Positions 1-7,543 of a stretch of 64,000 bases of DNA are shown piece after piece. The stretch comes from Methanocorpusculum sp. Lineage in GTDB: Archaea; Halobacteriota; Methanomicrobia; Methanomicrobiales; Methanocorpusculaceae. Location of the stretch: the NCBI GenBank assembly GCA_029987115.1, contig DALTWK010000001.1, positions 1 to 64,000 of the forward strand, given 5' to 3'. The position numbers were made by a program, and so were the translations under genes. Numbering within the stretch: the stretch's first letter is position 1; each line of letters opens with the position of its first letter. The notes beneath the pieces are model-generated. The model worked only from the letters and a program-made list of their open reading frames with translations, was not told where the DNA came from and ran no database searches.

Positions 1-88
1 TGACGAAAAATACAGAAAACAATCAAATTAATACTGAAAAAGAACAAAAAACTAAGTGCCTTCAGCCGGAATTGAACCGGCGACATAC
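1..88. repeat. Left copy of 88-bp direct repeat (attachment-site-like)
   Basis: Bases 1-88 are identical to 1842-1929. Positions 57-88 of this copy are the 3' 32 bases of tRNA-Phe (acceptor and T arm, minus strand) and 1-56 are its 3' flank. Beyond base 88 the copies diverge, so this is only a tRNA fragment. The layout is that of an att site made when an element recombined into the 3' end of a tRNA gene. The repeat may extend left of the window, and the window starting exactly here may reflect a contig break at a repeat. Confidence 0.85.
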
Positions 89-110
89 GGATTTTAACGG
101 CAATAGTGCA

Positions 111-164
111 ACTTTCCAAAAATGAGTTTTTTGCGATTTTGGAAAGTGATGGTACTTTCCAAAA
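111..164. repeat. Palindrome TTTCCAAAA-N15-TTTTGGAAA plus extra half-site, 3' side of ATPase gene
   Basis: ACTTTCCAAAA at 111-121 and TTTTGGAAAGT at 137-147 form a perfect 11-bp inverted repeat with a 15-nt spacer. A third half-site lies at 154-164. The same architecture, with the same spacer, occurs twice upstream of the ATPase gene (1426-1503), so the gene is bracketed by copies. These could be binding sites for a dimeric protein or ends of a mobile unit. Confidence 0.8.
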
Positions 165-209
165 ATAAGAAAACAGCGAGTCCGTCTGTAATCCAAAACC
201 CGCGTATCT

Positions 210-1406
210 TTACTCTGTATCTACAAGCCAGCGTGCAATATCTACAATTCTAATCCCTTCATAATCATATTCTTCATGCTTTGTTCTGGCAATAATCATC
301 TTCGAATACGCATCATTGATTTTCAGCAGCGGCTCATACTCTCTTTGGAAAGTATCCGTACTGCTTATATCATCTGCAACCTGAATATAGAATTTTTCAT
401 CCCGTTTCAAAGCGACAAAATCAATCTCTTTTCCATAAAGAGCGCCGGTGTATACTTCATATCCTCTTCTAAGGAGTTCGATTAGGACAATATTTTCCAG
501 AGTTCGTCCATAATTCTGATTTTTTGTACCGAGCCTTGCATATCTGAATGCATGGTCTGCAAGATAATACTTTTCCTGCGTTGAAAGGTAGCGTTTCCCC
601 TGAATGTCATAACGGTTTATCCGATAAAATGCATATGCACTGCAGAGGGCTTTTACATAGTTTCCGGTTGTTATATGATTCGTTTTAAATCCATCGGCGG
701 AAAGCGAGGCTGATATCTTTCTAACTGATGTCTGATTTGAGATATTATCAATGAGATAATTACAAAGCCGATCAAGAACGGTTGTATTTTTAATCCGGTA
801 TCTCTGCACGATGTCACGAATCAGAAGCGTACTGATAACTTCCTGAATATACGTGTATTTATCATTCAGGTCTTTATATGGATATGAACCTGGCATTCCT
901 CCTTCGCGCAGATATCGTTCAAATGCCTCATCGATGTCAGCTATCTCCCAGTATTTTCTGAATTCAGAAAAGGAAAAGGGAAATACAGCAATTTCAAAAA
1001 CCCTTCCGGTAAAGAGTGTTGCCAAATCACCTGAGAGAAGAAATGCATTTGAACCAGTCAGATATATTGCATATTTTCCTGTGGCATGAAGGCTGTTTAT
1101 TGCGTTTTCAAATCCCTCGCACATCTGAACTTCATCAATGCAGACGATATTTTTTACGCCGTCTTTATACTGGGTTTCAATATGGTAAAGCAGGCTGTGA
1201 TACTCACGCAGATATTCATTTGAGGTGAAGTTGAAATTTATGTGTATGAGGTTGCAGTCGGGATAGAATTCTCTGATGCGGGTGATAAAAGATTCCAGAA
1301 GAACTGATTTTCCTGAGCGGCGTATTCCAGTAATTATCTTTATGTCTGGCGTTTCAAATACGGAAATAAGTCTTTCCAGATAGGTGCTGCGTTCGATGAG
1401 TTTCAT
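210..1406 (-). CDS. AAA ATPase with DUF4143 C-terminal domain
   Basis: 398-residue protein of the archaeal/bacterial AAA_14-DUF4143 family (COG1373). Residues 27-34 are the Walker A loop (GIRRSGKS), 88-93 the Walker B strand ending in IDE, and an LTGSNAFLL stretch is the sensor region. The C-terminal third has the DUF4143 pattern, including a GKEIDFV segment followed by YIQVA that resembles a PD-(D/E)XK nuclease core. The cellular role of the family is unknown; members are patchily distributed and often sit in mobile regions. Here it is the only full gene between two copies of a tRNA-Phe end, and palindromes lie 20-100 bp upstream of its start and 45-100 bp past its stop. The start codon follows the palindromes directly. 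Family call is firm, function open. Confidence 0.88.
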   Translation of the reverse strand: MKLIERSTYLERLISVFETPDIKIITGIRRSGKSVLLESFITRIREFYPDCNLIHINFNFTSNEYLREYHSLLYHIETQYKDGVKNIVCIDEVQMCEGFENAINSLHATGKYAIYLTGSNAFLLSGDLATLFTGRVFEIAVFPFSFSEFRKYWEIADIDEAFERYLREGGMPGSYPYKDLNDKYTYIQEVISTLLIRDIVQRYRIKNTTVLDRLCNYLIDNISNQTSVRKISASLSADGFKTNHITTGNYVKALCSAYAFYRINRYDIQGKRYLSTQEKYYLADHAFRYARLGTKNQNYGRTLENIVLIELLRRGYEVYTGALYGKEIDFVALKRDEKFYIQVADDISSTDTFQREYEPLLKINDAYSKMIIARTKHEEYDYEGIRIVDIARWLVDTE

Positions 1407-1425
1407 GTAGCAGATACCTTATTGA

Positions 1426-1503
1426 TTTCCAAAATAGAAATATTTTTGTTTTTGGAAAGTATGGATGATTTCCAAAAATTATTTTTTTGTGATTTTGGAA
1501 AGT
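1426..1503. repeat. Two palindromes TTTCCAAAA-N15-TTTTGGAAA upstream of ATPase gene
   Basis: Half-sites at 1426-1434 with 1450-1460, and at 1469-1477 with 1493-1503; both pairs are separated by exactly 15 nt. They occupy the 20-100 bp before the ATPase start, where an archaeal promoter and operator would lie, so autoregulation is possible. The pair at 1469-1503 and the downstream pair at 111-147 also match in spacer bases near one arm, pointing to a common origin. Confidence 0.8.
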
Positions 1504-1520
1504 TAATGTGCTATCAAAAA

Positions 1521-1789
1521 AAAATGAGTTACAATTCAACCCCATCACTGAAAAGAAGGCTTCTGGCATGGCTAAAGAAAGAAATACATGACAATTATGA
1601 AATAAATTCAACGGTTATGTCTACTATTTGGAAAGAAGAATGAGTGATTCATACATCTCATGTCACTATAGAATCAAGACAACCATTTGTATTTCAAAAC
1701 AAGGGGCTGAACAGTTACAAATTAATTATCGAAAACTTGTACCCTATGTTACAAACAATGAGGGACAGTTACTTGTGCTGTACTGAATA
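1521..1789 (+). other. Possible decayed coding remnants in tRNA-Phe-linked insertion
   Basis: No full gene is visible between 1504 and 1841. One frame reads from an ATG at 1524 to a stop at 1643 (about 39 residues, basic, with two helices), and another open stretch ends in a TGA near 1788 after roughly 40 codons with protein-like composition. Neither has a recognisable family or a ribosome-binding site. They look like pieces of a broken gene, possibly a transposase or regulator, but that is inference only. Confidence 0.25.
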
Positions 1790-1841
1790 AATTTGAATCA
1801 CCTATAAGTACTAGCAGTATAAAAACTACTGTGGTACTTAC

Positions 1842-1929
1842 TGACGAAAAATACAGAAAACAATCAAATTAATACTGAAAAAGAACAAAAAACTAAGTGC
1901 CTTCAGCCGGAATTGAACCGGCGACATAC
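1842..1929. repeat. Right copy of 88-bp direct repeat, overlapping the intact tRNA-Phe
   Basis: Identical to 1-88. Bases 1898-1929 are the 3' part of the complete tRNA-Phe gene, while 1842-1897 is its 3' flank. Together with the left copy it defines a 1,841-bp repeat unit. Integration that keeps one intact tRNA gene and leaves a partial copy at the far end is the usual result of tyrosine-recombinase insertion at a tRNA. Confidence 0.85.
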
Positions 1930-1970
1930 AGATCTTCAGTCTGTCGCTCTCCCTACTGAGCTATAAAGGC
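1898..1970 (-). tRNA. tRNA-Phe (GAA)
   Basis: The minus strand folds as a complete cloverleaf: seven-base acceptor stem GCCTTTA/TGAAGGC, D arm, anticodon loop CTGAAGA with anticodon GAA, T loop TTCAATT, discriminator A; CCA is not encoded. It is the intact member of a pair whose 3' half is duplicated at 57-88. A TTTAAA-centred AT element at 2000-2011 lies at the right distance for its promoter. Confidence 0.95.
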
Positions 1971-1999
1971 ACTAATGCGATACAATAGTTAGTTTTTGT

Positions 2000-2011
2000 C
2001 GTATTTAAACA
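2000..2011. promoter_or_regulatory. Shared AT-rich TATA element between tRNA-Phe and DHH gene
   Basis: GTATTTAAAC is nearly self-complementary. It lies about 30 bp upstream of the tRNA-Phe 5' end on the minus strand and about 55 bp upstream of the DHH start on the plus strand, so one or two divergent promoters could use it. Assignment is by position only. Confidence 0.45.
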
Positions 2012-2064
2012 AATCGAATAATCATCCCAATTCTTATCACTCCTGACATCCTATTAGTAGAGCA

Positions 2065-3030
2065 ATGGGCATCCTCAAACAATCCGCAACAACCGGGAAA
2101 AAACAAAGTATACAGGAGAAAATCGTCGGAAGATCCACCAATATCGTGCATTTAACCCATAACGACCTGGATGCGGCCGGGTCTGATGCAGTTTGCCGTA
2201 TGATTTTCGGCGATGAAATACTAACCTTCTTCTCATCAGTCAATCGATTCGACTGGTTCCTCGCGCAGATTAGCGGGTGTAATGGAAAAGGAGACACCCT
2301 TATTATCAGCGATCTCGGATATCAGGTAGATATCGAAAACAGAGTCAAAAAAGCCCACGCCGCCGGATGGAAGATACAGTGGTATGACCACCACAAATGG
2401 ACGGATGAGGAAAAGCAGCGCATTATGCCTTACGTGGAATCTCTGACAGTCGATACTTCACGCTGTGCAACTGGGGTTCTTGCTGTCAGCCTCAAAGCAG
2501 AACAGGCAGCAGAAGTTGCGAAAGTTGTCTGTGACTACGACCTCTGGAAACATGAAGATGCACGGTCGGCTATTCTCGGAATTGTCACCTCGGGAAATAT
2601 GAATCTCAGTCTGGTCCGGGACAAACTGAGAAACGGCATTATCATTGACGAAGAGATCCAAGCAATCTACGATAAAATCAAATCCGACCAGGACCGGTGC
2701 ATGAATAAGTCAATCAAACGAGCAAAAATCTTTGACGGAAAATATCGGGTTGCCGTAATGCCATCCTACGGATATCCAAGTGAAACCGCAGCGGAGGCGC
2801 GGAAAAAACTGGGAACAGACATCGAACTGCTGGTCTTTGATAACGGCAAATTTTCGCTCCGGAGTGTTCCAAACATTTCCCATCTGATAGCACGAGAATT
2901 CCACGGCGGAGGACATCCGAACGCTTCCGGAGGAAATCTCAATTACGGATGGAAAGAAAAGATTCTGTTCAAACTGTTCCACAGAATAAGCAAACAAAAA
3001 GAATTCCTTATGGTTGCTGAGAAATACTGA
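2065..3030 (+). CDS. DHH-family phosphoesterase (DHH-DHHA1)
   Basis: 321 residues. Motifs of the DHH superfamily are in order: THNDLDAAG at 31-39 (metal-binding motif I), an ISDLG segment near 81-85, the signature DHH at 108-110 within WYDHHKW, and the DHHA1 substrate-binding GGGHPNASGG at 281-290. Such stand-alone enzymes hydrolyse short RNAs, pAp or cyclic dinucleotides using two Mn ions; the exact substrate cannot be read from sequence. No Shine-Dalgarno is seen, so a short leader or leaderless message is likely. The last 23 bp overlap the convergent exonuclease gene at 3008-3682, which may couple or interfere with their expression. Confidence 0.85.
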   Translation: MGILKQSATTGKKQSIQEKIVGRSTNIVHLTHNDLDAAGSDAVCRMIFGDEILTFFSSVNRFDWFLAQISGCNGKGDTLIISDLGYQVDIENRVKKAHAAGWKIQWYDHHKWTDEEKQRIMPYVESLTVDTSRCATGVLAVSLKAEQAAEVAKVVCDYDLWKHEDARSAILGIVTSGNMNLSLVRDKLRNGIIIDEEIQAIYDKIKSDQDRCMNKSIKRAKIFDGKYRVAVMPSYGYPSETAAEARKKLGTDIELLVFDNGKFSLRSVPNISHLIAREFHGGGHPNASGGNLNYGWKEKILFKLFHRISKQKEFLMVAEKY

Positions 3031-3682
3031 GTTCCTGTAGTTTTTCGGCAACCCCTTTAATCTCTTTTACTTCAGATTCGCACCGTTTCGCTATATCTGC
3101 ATAATTCTTTTCATCATACATATCCCAGACAACCTTTCCCGTCGGCTTCTCCTCGCGTTCCGAAAGAAGTGCATCGGCCATTGCATTGTGCGATACTGGA
3201 TACAGCCACGGAGTCAGTTTCGGCAGGTAGCCGATTCCGGCAGATGTCAACTCAATCACTCTGAATTTCGTCATGGTATCATAGACATCAGCCGCTGGTG
3301 CTACATTATACTCTATGCATTTAGCAATCAGATAAGGTAAATCAAAATGAACAATACCAACACCTGCAAGGCAAGGTTCAGCATAATAGGATTTCTTTCC
3401 GGCTGCTCTCGTCCGCATACCCAAAAATAACGAGTAAATATCCTCAATCAGATTTTTTTCTGACCTCTTGTCCCAGAGCCACTGATGAGTAAATGATGGA
3501 TTAGTAACAACATCTCCGGTAAGAGGACAGAAAATATGAAAAACCCCGCCAAGCAGCGTATGACCCGGGCGATACGGATTCACCGCAAGAGAGATGCCGT
3601 TTCTCTTCCTGCGGTCTTCTTTCGGGACATAGGCTTCCAAATCGAAAACCATGCATTCAGTTGACGGCGGGAAATGTATCAT
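3008..3682 (-). CDS. Predicted DEDDh 3'-5' exonuclease
   Basis: 224 residues. Acidic residues fall in the DEDDh pattern: D14-x-E16 in FDLEAY, D114 in GVGIVHFDLPYL, and H165-xxxx-D170 in SHNAMAD. This supports a ribonuclease-H-fold 3'-5' exonuclease acting on DNA or RNA, although the spacing is loose and overall similarity to known members such as DnaQ or oligoribonuclease is not obvious by eye. It is convergent with and overlaps a DHH phosphoesterase, so two nucleic-acid-degrading enzymes face each other. It lies 9 bp downstream of the exporter gene at 3692-4780 on the same strand and could be co-transcribed with it. Confidence 0.6.
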   Translation of the reverse strand: MIHFPPSTECMVFDLEAYVPKEDRRKRNGISLAVNPYRPGHTLLGGVFHIFCPLTGDVVTNPSFTHQWLWDKRSEKNLIEDIYSLFLGMRTRAAGKKSYYAEPCLAGVGIVHFDLPYLIAKCIEYNVAPAADVYDTMTKFRVIELTSAGIGYLPKLTPWLYPVSHNAMADALLSEREEKPTGKVVWDMYDEKNYADIAKRCESEVKEIKGVAEKLQELSISQQP

Positions 3683-3691
3683 ATGTTCTCC

Positions 3692-4780
3692 TCAAACGAG
3701 TTTTTGATCCGGGATATTATCAGCCATTTCAAGTTCTTTGGCCTTCCGCATTTCTTCAAAGAAGATTTCATAGGCAGTGATTCCAAGTACTAGGAAAATC
3801 GGACCCATAACAAATCCAATCACACCCATAATAGCACCTCCTCCAAAGAAACCAATGAAAATCAGCATAGGACGAATCTTAACAAGTTTTGCCGTCATCT
3901 TCGGACGGAGGATGAAATCAATCAGGAATGAGAGCAGGAAATACCCGACAAAGACCGAAATCAGCACCCCTGCAATGCTTCCTATCGCTAATGAATAGAT
4001 ACTCATAAAGACGATGACAAAAACGGCACCAATCATTGGAATCAGAGCAGCTATGCCACAGAATAAAGCAAGGAATACAATCGAATCAATGGTTCCGGGG
4101 ATAACGCCGGCGAGGGAAAGAATCCACCCATAAGGAAGAGCAAGAATAAAGACAAGAAGAGCCAGGAAAACATGCACCCCATAAAGGGAATAGAGGATTT
4201 TCTTTGTTCTGACCGCCATCATTCCGATACCATGCTTTGATTTTTCCGGAATGATGTCCCAGATATCAGCCCATAGTCGGTCTCCGGATATAATAAAGAG
4301 ATAAAGCATTGCATAAAGCAGAACAAATCCAAAGACAATCGAAACAGCATCACTGACTGTACTGAAAATGACTTCCGGAGAAATATTCTTCATCATTTCC
4401 ATCAAGGTGCTGAGAATCCCAGTCGACATATCGGAAAAGAATGAATTGCCATGCATTGGAATTTGGAAAATATCTGCAATCCAGACAATAATCCTCTGAA
4501 TCATATCCGTAAGATAATACCAGTTTCCTGAGAAAATGACAGCGATGAATGCACAAAGTCCAACAACAAGTACAAAGACCGCAGTGGTAATGATTGCTGA
4601 AGAAAGCGGAGCGGGAATTTTCCGAATGAACTTCCGATGTATTGGAATGAGAACCACTGCAAGCGTTAGAGCGAGGATTGCCACGAACAGGTACTTCCAG
4701 GACATAATGATAATAATCAGGAAGACAAGAAGAGCAATCAGAACGCATAAGTGATTACGGATAAATGCGGAGACACTCAT
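3692..4780 (-). CDS. AI-2E family transporter (PerM/TqsA-like)
   Basis: 362-residue polytopic membrane protein. Two hydrophobic hairpins occupy roughly residues 8-45 and 58-85, a soluble amphipathic stretch follows, and five or so further membrane helices fill 150-345, including the glycine-rich IPMIGAVFVIV and FFGGGAIMGVIGFVMGP segments typical of the AI-2E exporter family (UPF0118). Family members export autoinducer-2 in some bacteria or act as Na+/H+ antiporters; in archaea the substrate is unknown. The C-terminus is a short charged tail. First gene of a likely two-gene unit with the exonuclease gene. Confidence 0.85.
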   Translation of the reverse strand: MSVSAFIRNHLCVLIALLVFLIIIIMSWKYLFVAILALTLAVVLIPIHRKFIRKIPAPLSSAIITTAVFVLVVGLCAFIAVIFSGNWYYLTDMIQRIIVWIADIFQIPMHGNSFFSDMSTGILSTLMEMMKNISPEVIFSTVSDAVSIVFGFVLLYAMLYLFIISGDRLWADIWDIIPEKSKHGIGMMAVRTKKILYSLYGVHVFLALLVFILALPYGWILSLAGVIPGTIDSIVFLALFCGIAALIPMIGAVFVIVFMSIYSLAIGSIAGVLISVFVGYFLLSFLIDFILRPKMTAKLVKIRPMLIFIGFFGGGAIMGVIGFVMGPIFLVLGITAYEIFFEEMRKAKELEMADNIPDQKLV

Positions 4781-4865
4781 ACTCTATCATTGTACAGGAT
4801 TCCTATTAAGCACTCGTACTCTTCAATTGGATACGTTTATCTGAACAGCGAATCAATGAGTAATC

Positions 4866-5174
4866 ATGCCAGCACAATATTATGAAACAGAAGATAAGAA
4901 GGTCTCCTATCTTGCCATCGGTTTTCAGACGGCATCAGCTATCACTGCAATCCCAACGCTTCTCTTCAGCATTGAAGCTCTTGGATTAGGGACAAGTTCT
5001 CTTCGGACAATATTCTGGTGGATTGCCTTCATCTGTCTCGTCATTGGCGTAATTTTTGAATACATCTCTTCCAAAAAACAGATTGGATCCTCTCGAATTA
5101 CAGGTCGTGCTTCGTTGATTGGTATTGTTGCCGCACTGCTTCTGGTTATTTCCACTTTCGTAGGGATGATGTAA
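4866..5174 (+). CDS. Small membrane protein, unrecognised
   Basis: 102 residues with three predicted membrane helices (about 16-35, 47-65 and 80-100) separated by short charged loops. No family is recognised. Its stop is one base from the start of a 49-codon basic ORF at 5176, so the two are probably translated from one message. The AT-rich sequence GATACGTTTATC at 4830-4841 could hold a TATA element. Confidence 0.55.
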   Translation: MPAQYYETEDKKVSYLAIGFQTASAITAIPTLLFSIEALGLGTSSLRTIFWWIAFICLVIGVIFEYISSKKQIGSSRITGRASLIGIVAALLLVISTFVGMM

Positions 5175-5175
5175 G

Positions 5176-5325
5176 ATGGAAATACATTTCAGCCCAAAAA
5201 GCATGGGAAAAGGGAGAAGTGTTTCTGATCTCCGCAAAGAAGGAAAAGATCAGAGACTCCATAAATCTGCAACGGTTCTCCGCGACGGAAATGCGGACAG
5301 TTCAGGGATTCTCCGAAAAAGATAA
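5176..5325 (+). CDS. Short basic protein downstream of membrane protein
   Basis: 49 residues, rich in Lys and Arg with several Asp and Ser, no Cys, no hydrophobic segment. It starts one base after the stop of the upstream membrane-protein gene, suggesting translational coupling. It ends 8 bp before the convergent recombinase gene. No family recognised; it may be a nucleic-acid-binding small protein or a spurious ORF. Confidence 0.4.
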   Translation: MEIHFSPKSMGKGRSVSDLRKEGKDQRLHKSATVLRDGNADSSGILRKR

Positions 5326-5333
5326 GAGGATGA

Positions 5334-6272
5334 TTAATCATTCCTCAGTATGCTGAGATACGAATCCGCTTTTTTGAACTGGATAAGAATCTGTTGCTTG
5401 GTAAACCGCTGATACGACCTAGAAAGGTATCCGACATGACCAACCAGTTCCTCGGCAACCTCCTTGGATGCAGCAAGAGAGAAACGGGAAATAAACCACT
5501 TTCTGGTCATATGCCAGTGAAATGATCTCGGCAATCCATTTTGCGGACCATGACCAGTCTTATCAGCTGCTTTTCGCAGGGCACTCTGAGCTGACCAGAC
5601 CGGGTACGGGAACACAAATGGATTGTTATCAGTGCGCATCATAAGATACTTTTTCAGAGCTTCTGCGGCCTCTCTTGTCATATATGCAGTCCGTGAAATC
5701 TTGTTCTTGCTATTTTCAGCACGGATATAAACCGAGGGACGCGTTTCTTCCCAGTTTATATCAATCCGTTTCAGATTCATTGCTTCACCGAGACGTAAAC
5801 CAGTCCCGGAAAGAAAGAGCAACAACACCTGACACCAATCAGGGAGAGCATAGTAGATTTCTTTGAAAAGATGCCGCGTTAATTCCGCCTCCTCTCGAAT
5901 GGAGTATGCGGGCGGAATAAGATTCAGAACACGCTGACGGATTCTCCGTGTCAATCCCACTTGATTGTCATCAAACCAGAGACAGACAATCGAAATGTTC
6001 ATATTCACATAGGAGGGGGAATACCGTCTCTTCATCTGGTTGACGGAATAAGCAAGATCGTTCAAGAGATTTCGAGAAGTCCGTAGTTCACTGATATAAT
6101 CAGTAGCGACACGGTCCATTTCATCCAAATCCCGCGTCAACCCGGGGTAGAAACAAACCAGATAGCGGTAAATTGCATTCCAGTAATTAGTGAATGTTTT
6201 CTCGTTCAAATAAAAATTCAGAAAAGCCGTAACCGGTTTTTCTTCCAGTGATACAGGAATTAGTTTTTCCAT
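5334..6272 (-). CDS. Tyrosine recombinase / integrase (Xer-like)
   Basis: 312 residues. The N-terminal 115 residues match a SAM-like core-binding domain and the rest a tyrosine recombinase catalytic domain: R160 in SGTGLRLGEAMNL, a lysine near 190, H254-xx-R257 in HWHMTRK, H279 in LVGHVG and the nucleophile Y287 in SRSYQRF. All catalytic residues are present, so it should be active. It is not next to a tRNA, the nearest being the duplicated tRNA-Phe about 3.4 kb away. It could be a chromosomal XerA-type resolvase or a stranded integrase; the sequence alone does not decide. Confidence 0.85.
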   Translation of the reverse strand: MEKLIPVSLEEKPVTAFLNFYLNEKTFTNYWNAIYRYLVCFYPGLTRDLDEMDRVATDYISELRTSRNLLNDLAYSVNQMKRRYSPSYVNMNISIVCLWFDDNQVGLTRRIRQRVLNLIPPAYSIREEAELTRHLFKEIYYALPDWCQVLLLFLSGTGLRLGEAMNLKRIDINWEETRPSVYIRAENSKNKISRTAYMTREAAEALKKYLMMRTDNNPFVFPYPVWSAQSALRKAADKTGHGPQNGLPRSFHWHMTRKWFISRFSLAASKEVAEELVGHVGYLSRSYQRFTKQQILIQFKKADSYLSILRND

Positions 6273-6339
6273 GAAATAACTGTGAGAGAAATCACATCTA
6301 TAATTATTGGAAGATGAAAAAAGAGAATGTGGAAAGAAC

Positions 6340-7317
6340 TTATCTTTCCATTGTTGCCATTGACTTTCTGTTCAGGATATACGGAAGGGCAATACCGACA
6401 AGGACAATAACAACACCAACCCAGCGGAGTGGGGCAACAGTCTCACCGATAACAAGAACTGCCAGCAGAACTTCAACTGGGAGTTCAGCTGCATTCAGGA
6501 TGGAGACAAGACCAGTTGAGAGTTTCGGAGCTCCGAGAGAGAGGAAGAAGATTGGAAGTGCAATTCCAAAGAATCCAAGCGGAATAATGTACTTTAATGC
6601 ATTTGGATCAGCAAAGACAGGGAGCAGGTTTACTGCAACACCGTCATGGAGCGGAGTGAAGATAAGGATAAAGACAAGAGCTGTCACCATTGCAACGAGG
6701 GAAACGATGAAACTCTTGAACAGCGGCGGCATCTGCGTCTCGACACATCCAGATAAGTGGAAGAAAAGTGCATAACAGACAGCTGCAGCAAATGCAAGTA
6801 CCATACCAAGCGGGTTTAAAATCATAACCGAGAAGTCAGCTCCGATAAGACCTGCTCCAATGATACCACCAACAACAACAACGATTGCGGCAATAACGCT
6901 CTTTAATGATGGAAGCTGTTTGTTTGCAATGCATTCAACAACAAGACCGACCCAAGCATACTGGAAGAGAAGGACAACTGCAACAGAGATATCAAGATCG
7001 AGAATCAGGAACGAGCAGAAGTAAAGAATGGTAACAAGAGCACAGATTACCCCGGTGGTAATCAGAAGTGCGACACGCTTTCCCATTTTTGCCGGATTCT
7101 TTTCCGGTTTCGGCTGTTTTCTCTGCCATACAAGCCAGGAAATCAGAGCGATGATGCCGAGAATGACACATCCCCAGAAGAACTGACCGAAGAGAACGGT
7201 GGAAAAGTCCAGTCCGTCAATAAATCCAAGTGTAGCAATTGTGGATAACAGTGCATAGGAACATGCAGTTAAAATGATAAGAACAGTTGCTACTACAATT
7301 GATTTTGTAGATGTCAT
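6340..7317 (-). CDS. EamA/DMT-family transporter
   Basis: 325 residues with ten predicted membrane helices in two EamA repeats. The first half carries LLFQYAWVGLVVE and the second half LGAPKLSTGLVSILNAAELPVE, both typical of drug/metabolite transporters. The same motifs recur in the two tandem transporters at 31799-33678, so all three are paralogues. Substrate unknown; members export amino acids, nucleobases or drugs. It stands alone, with its promoter in the AT-rich interval before 7362. Confidence 0.85.
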   Translation of the reverse strand: MTSTKSIVVATVLIILTACSYALLSTIATLGFIDGLDFSTVLFGQFFWGCVILGIIALISWLVWQRKQPKPEKNPAKMGKRVALLITTGVICALVTILYFCSFLILDLDISVAVVLLFQYAWVGLVVECIANKQLPSLKSVIAAIVVVVGGIIGAGLIGADFSVMILNPLGMVLAFAAAVCYALFFHLSGCVETQMPPLFKSFIVSLVAMVTALVFILIFTPLHDGVAVNLLPVFADPNALKYIIPLGFFGIALPIFFLSLGAPKLSTGLVSILNAAELPVEVLLAVLVIGETVAPLRWVGVVIVLVGIALPYILNRKSMATMER

Positions 7318-7361
7318 GAATTAATCCATTAAATTTACGCTAAGGAAATATATGAATACAT

Positions 7362-7496
7362 ATGTTTTTAGATGAAAATTACAACATATTTGAGGAGTAT
7401 TTGACAATTAATGCCGAAAAGTATGCAAATTTTCTTGTTAAGTTGACAAAGAAACTTGATGATGAACGCAGAATGAGAGGTGTTCTGAAAAAGTAA
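7362..7496 (+). CDS. Possible 44-residue small protein
   Basis: An open frame of 44 codons begins at the ATG in a TATATGAATACATATG context and ends in TAA. The product is a charged, probably all-helical peptide (acidic first third, basic end). No other gene occupies this 226-bp interval between the transporter and thrS. No family recognised; coding potential is judged only from composition. Confidence 0.35.
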   Translation: MFLDENYNIFEEYLTINAEKYANFLVKLTKKLDDERRMRGVLKK

Positions 7497-7543
7497 ATTT
7501 GTATAATTGAAAGAAAAGGGAGAAGAAACTCCCATGAAAGTGG

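Noticed and set aside
1422..1643. 73-codon plus-strand ORF beginning in the palindrome region
   Set aside because: Its first third is the AT-rich palindrome sequence translated, which is low-complexity; only the part from the internal ATG near 1524 looks protein-like, so it is listed as a remnant.
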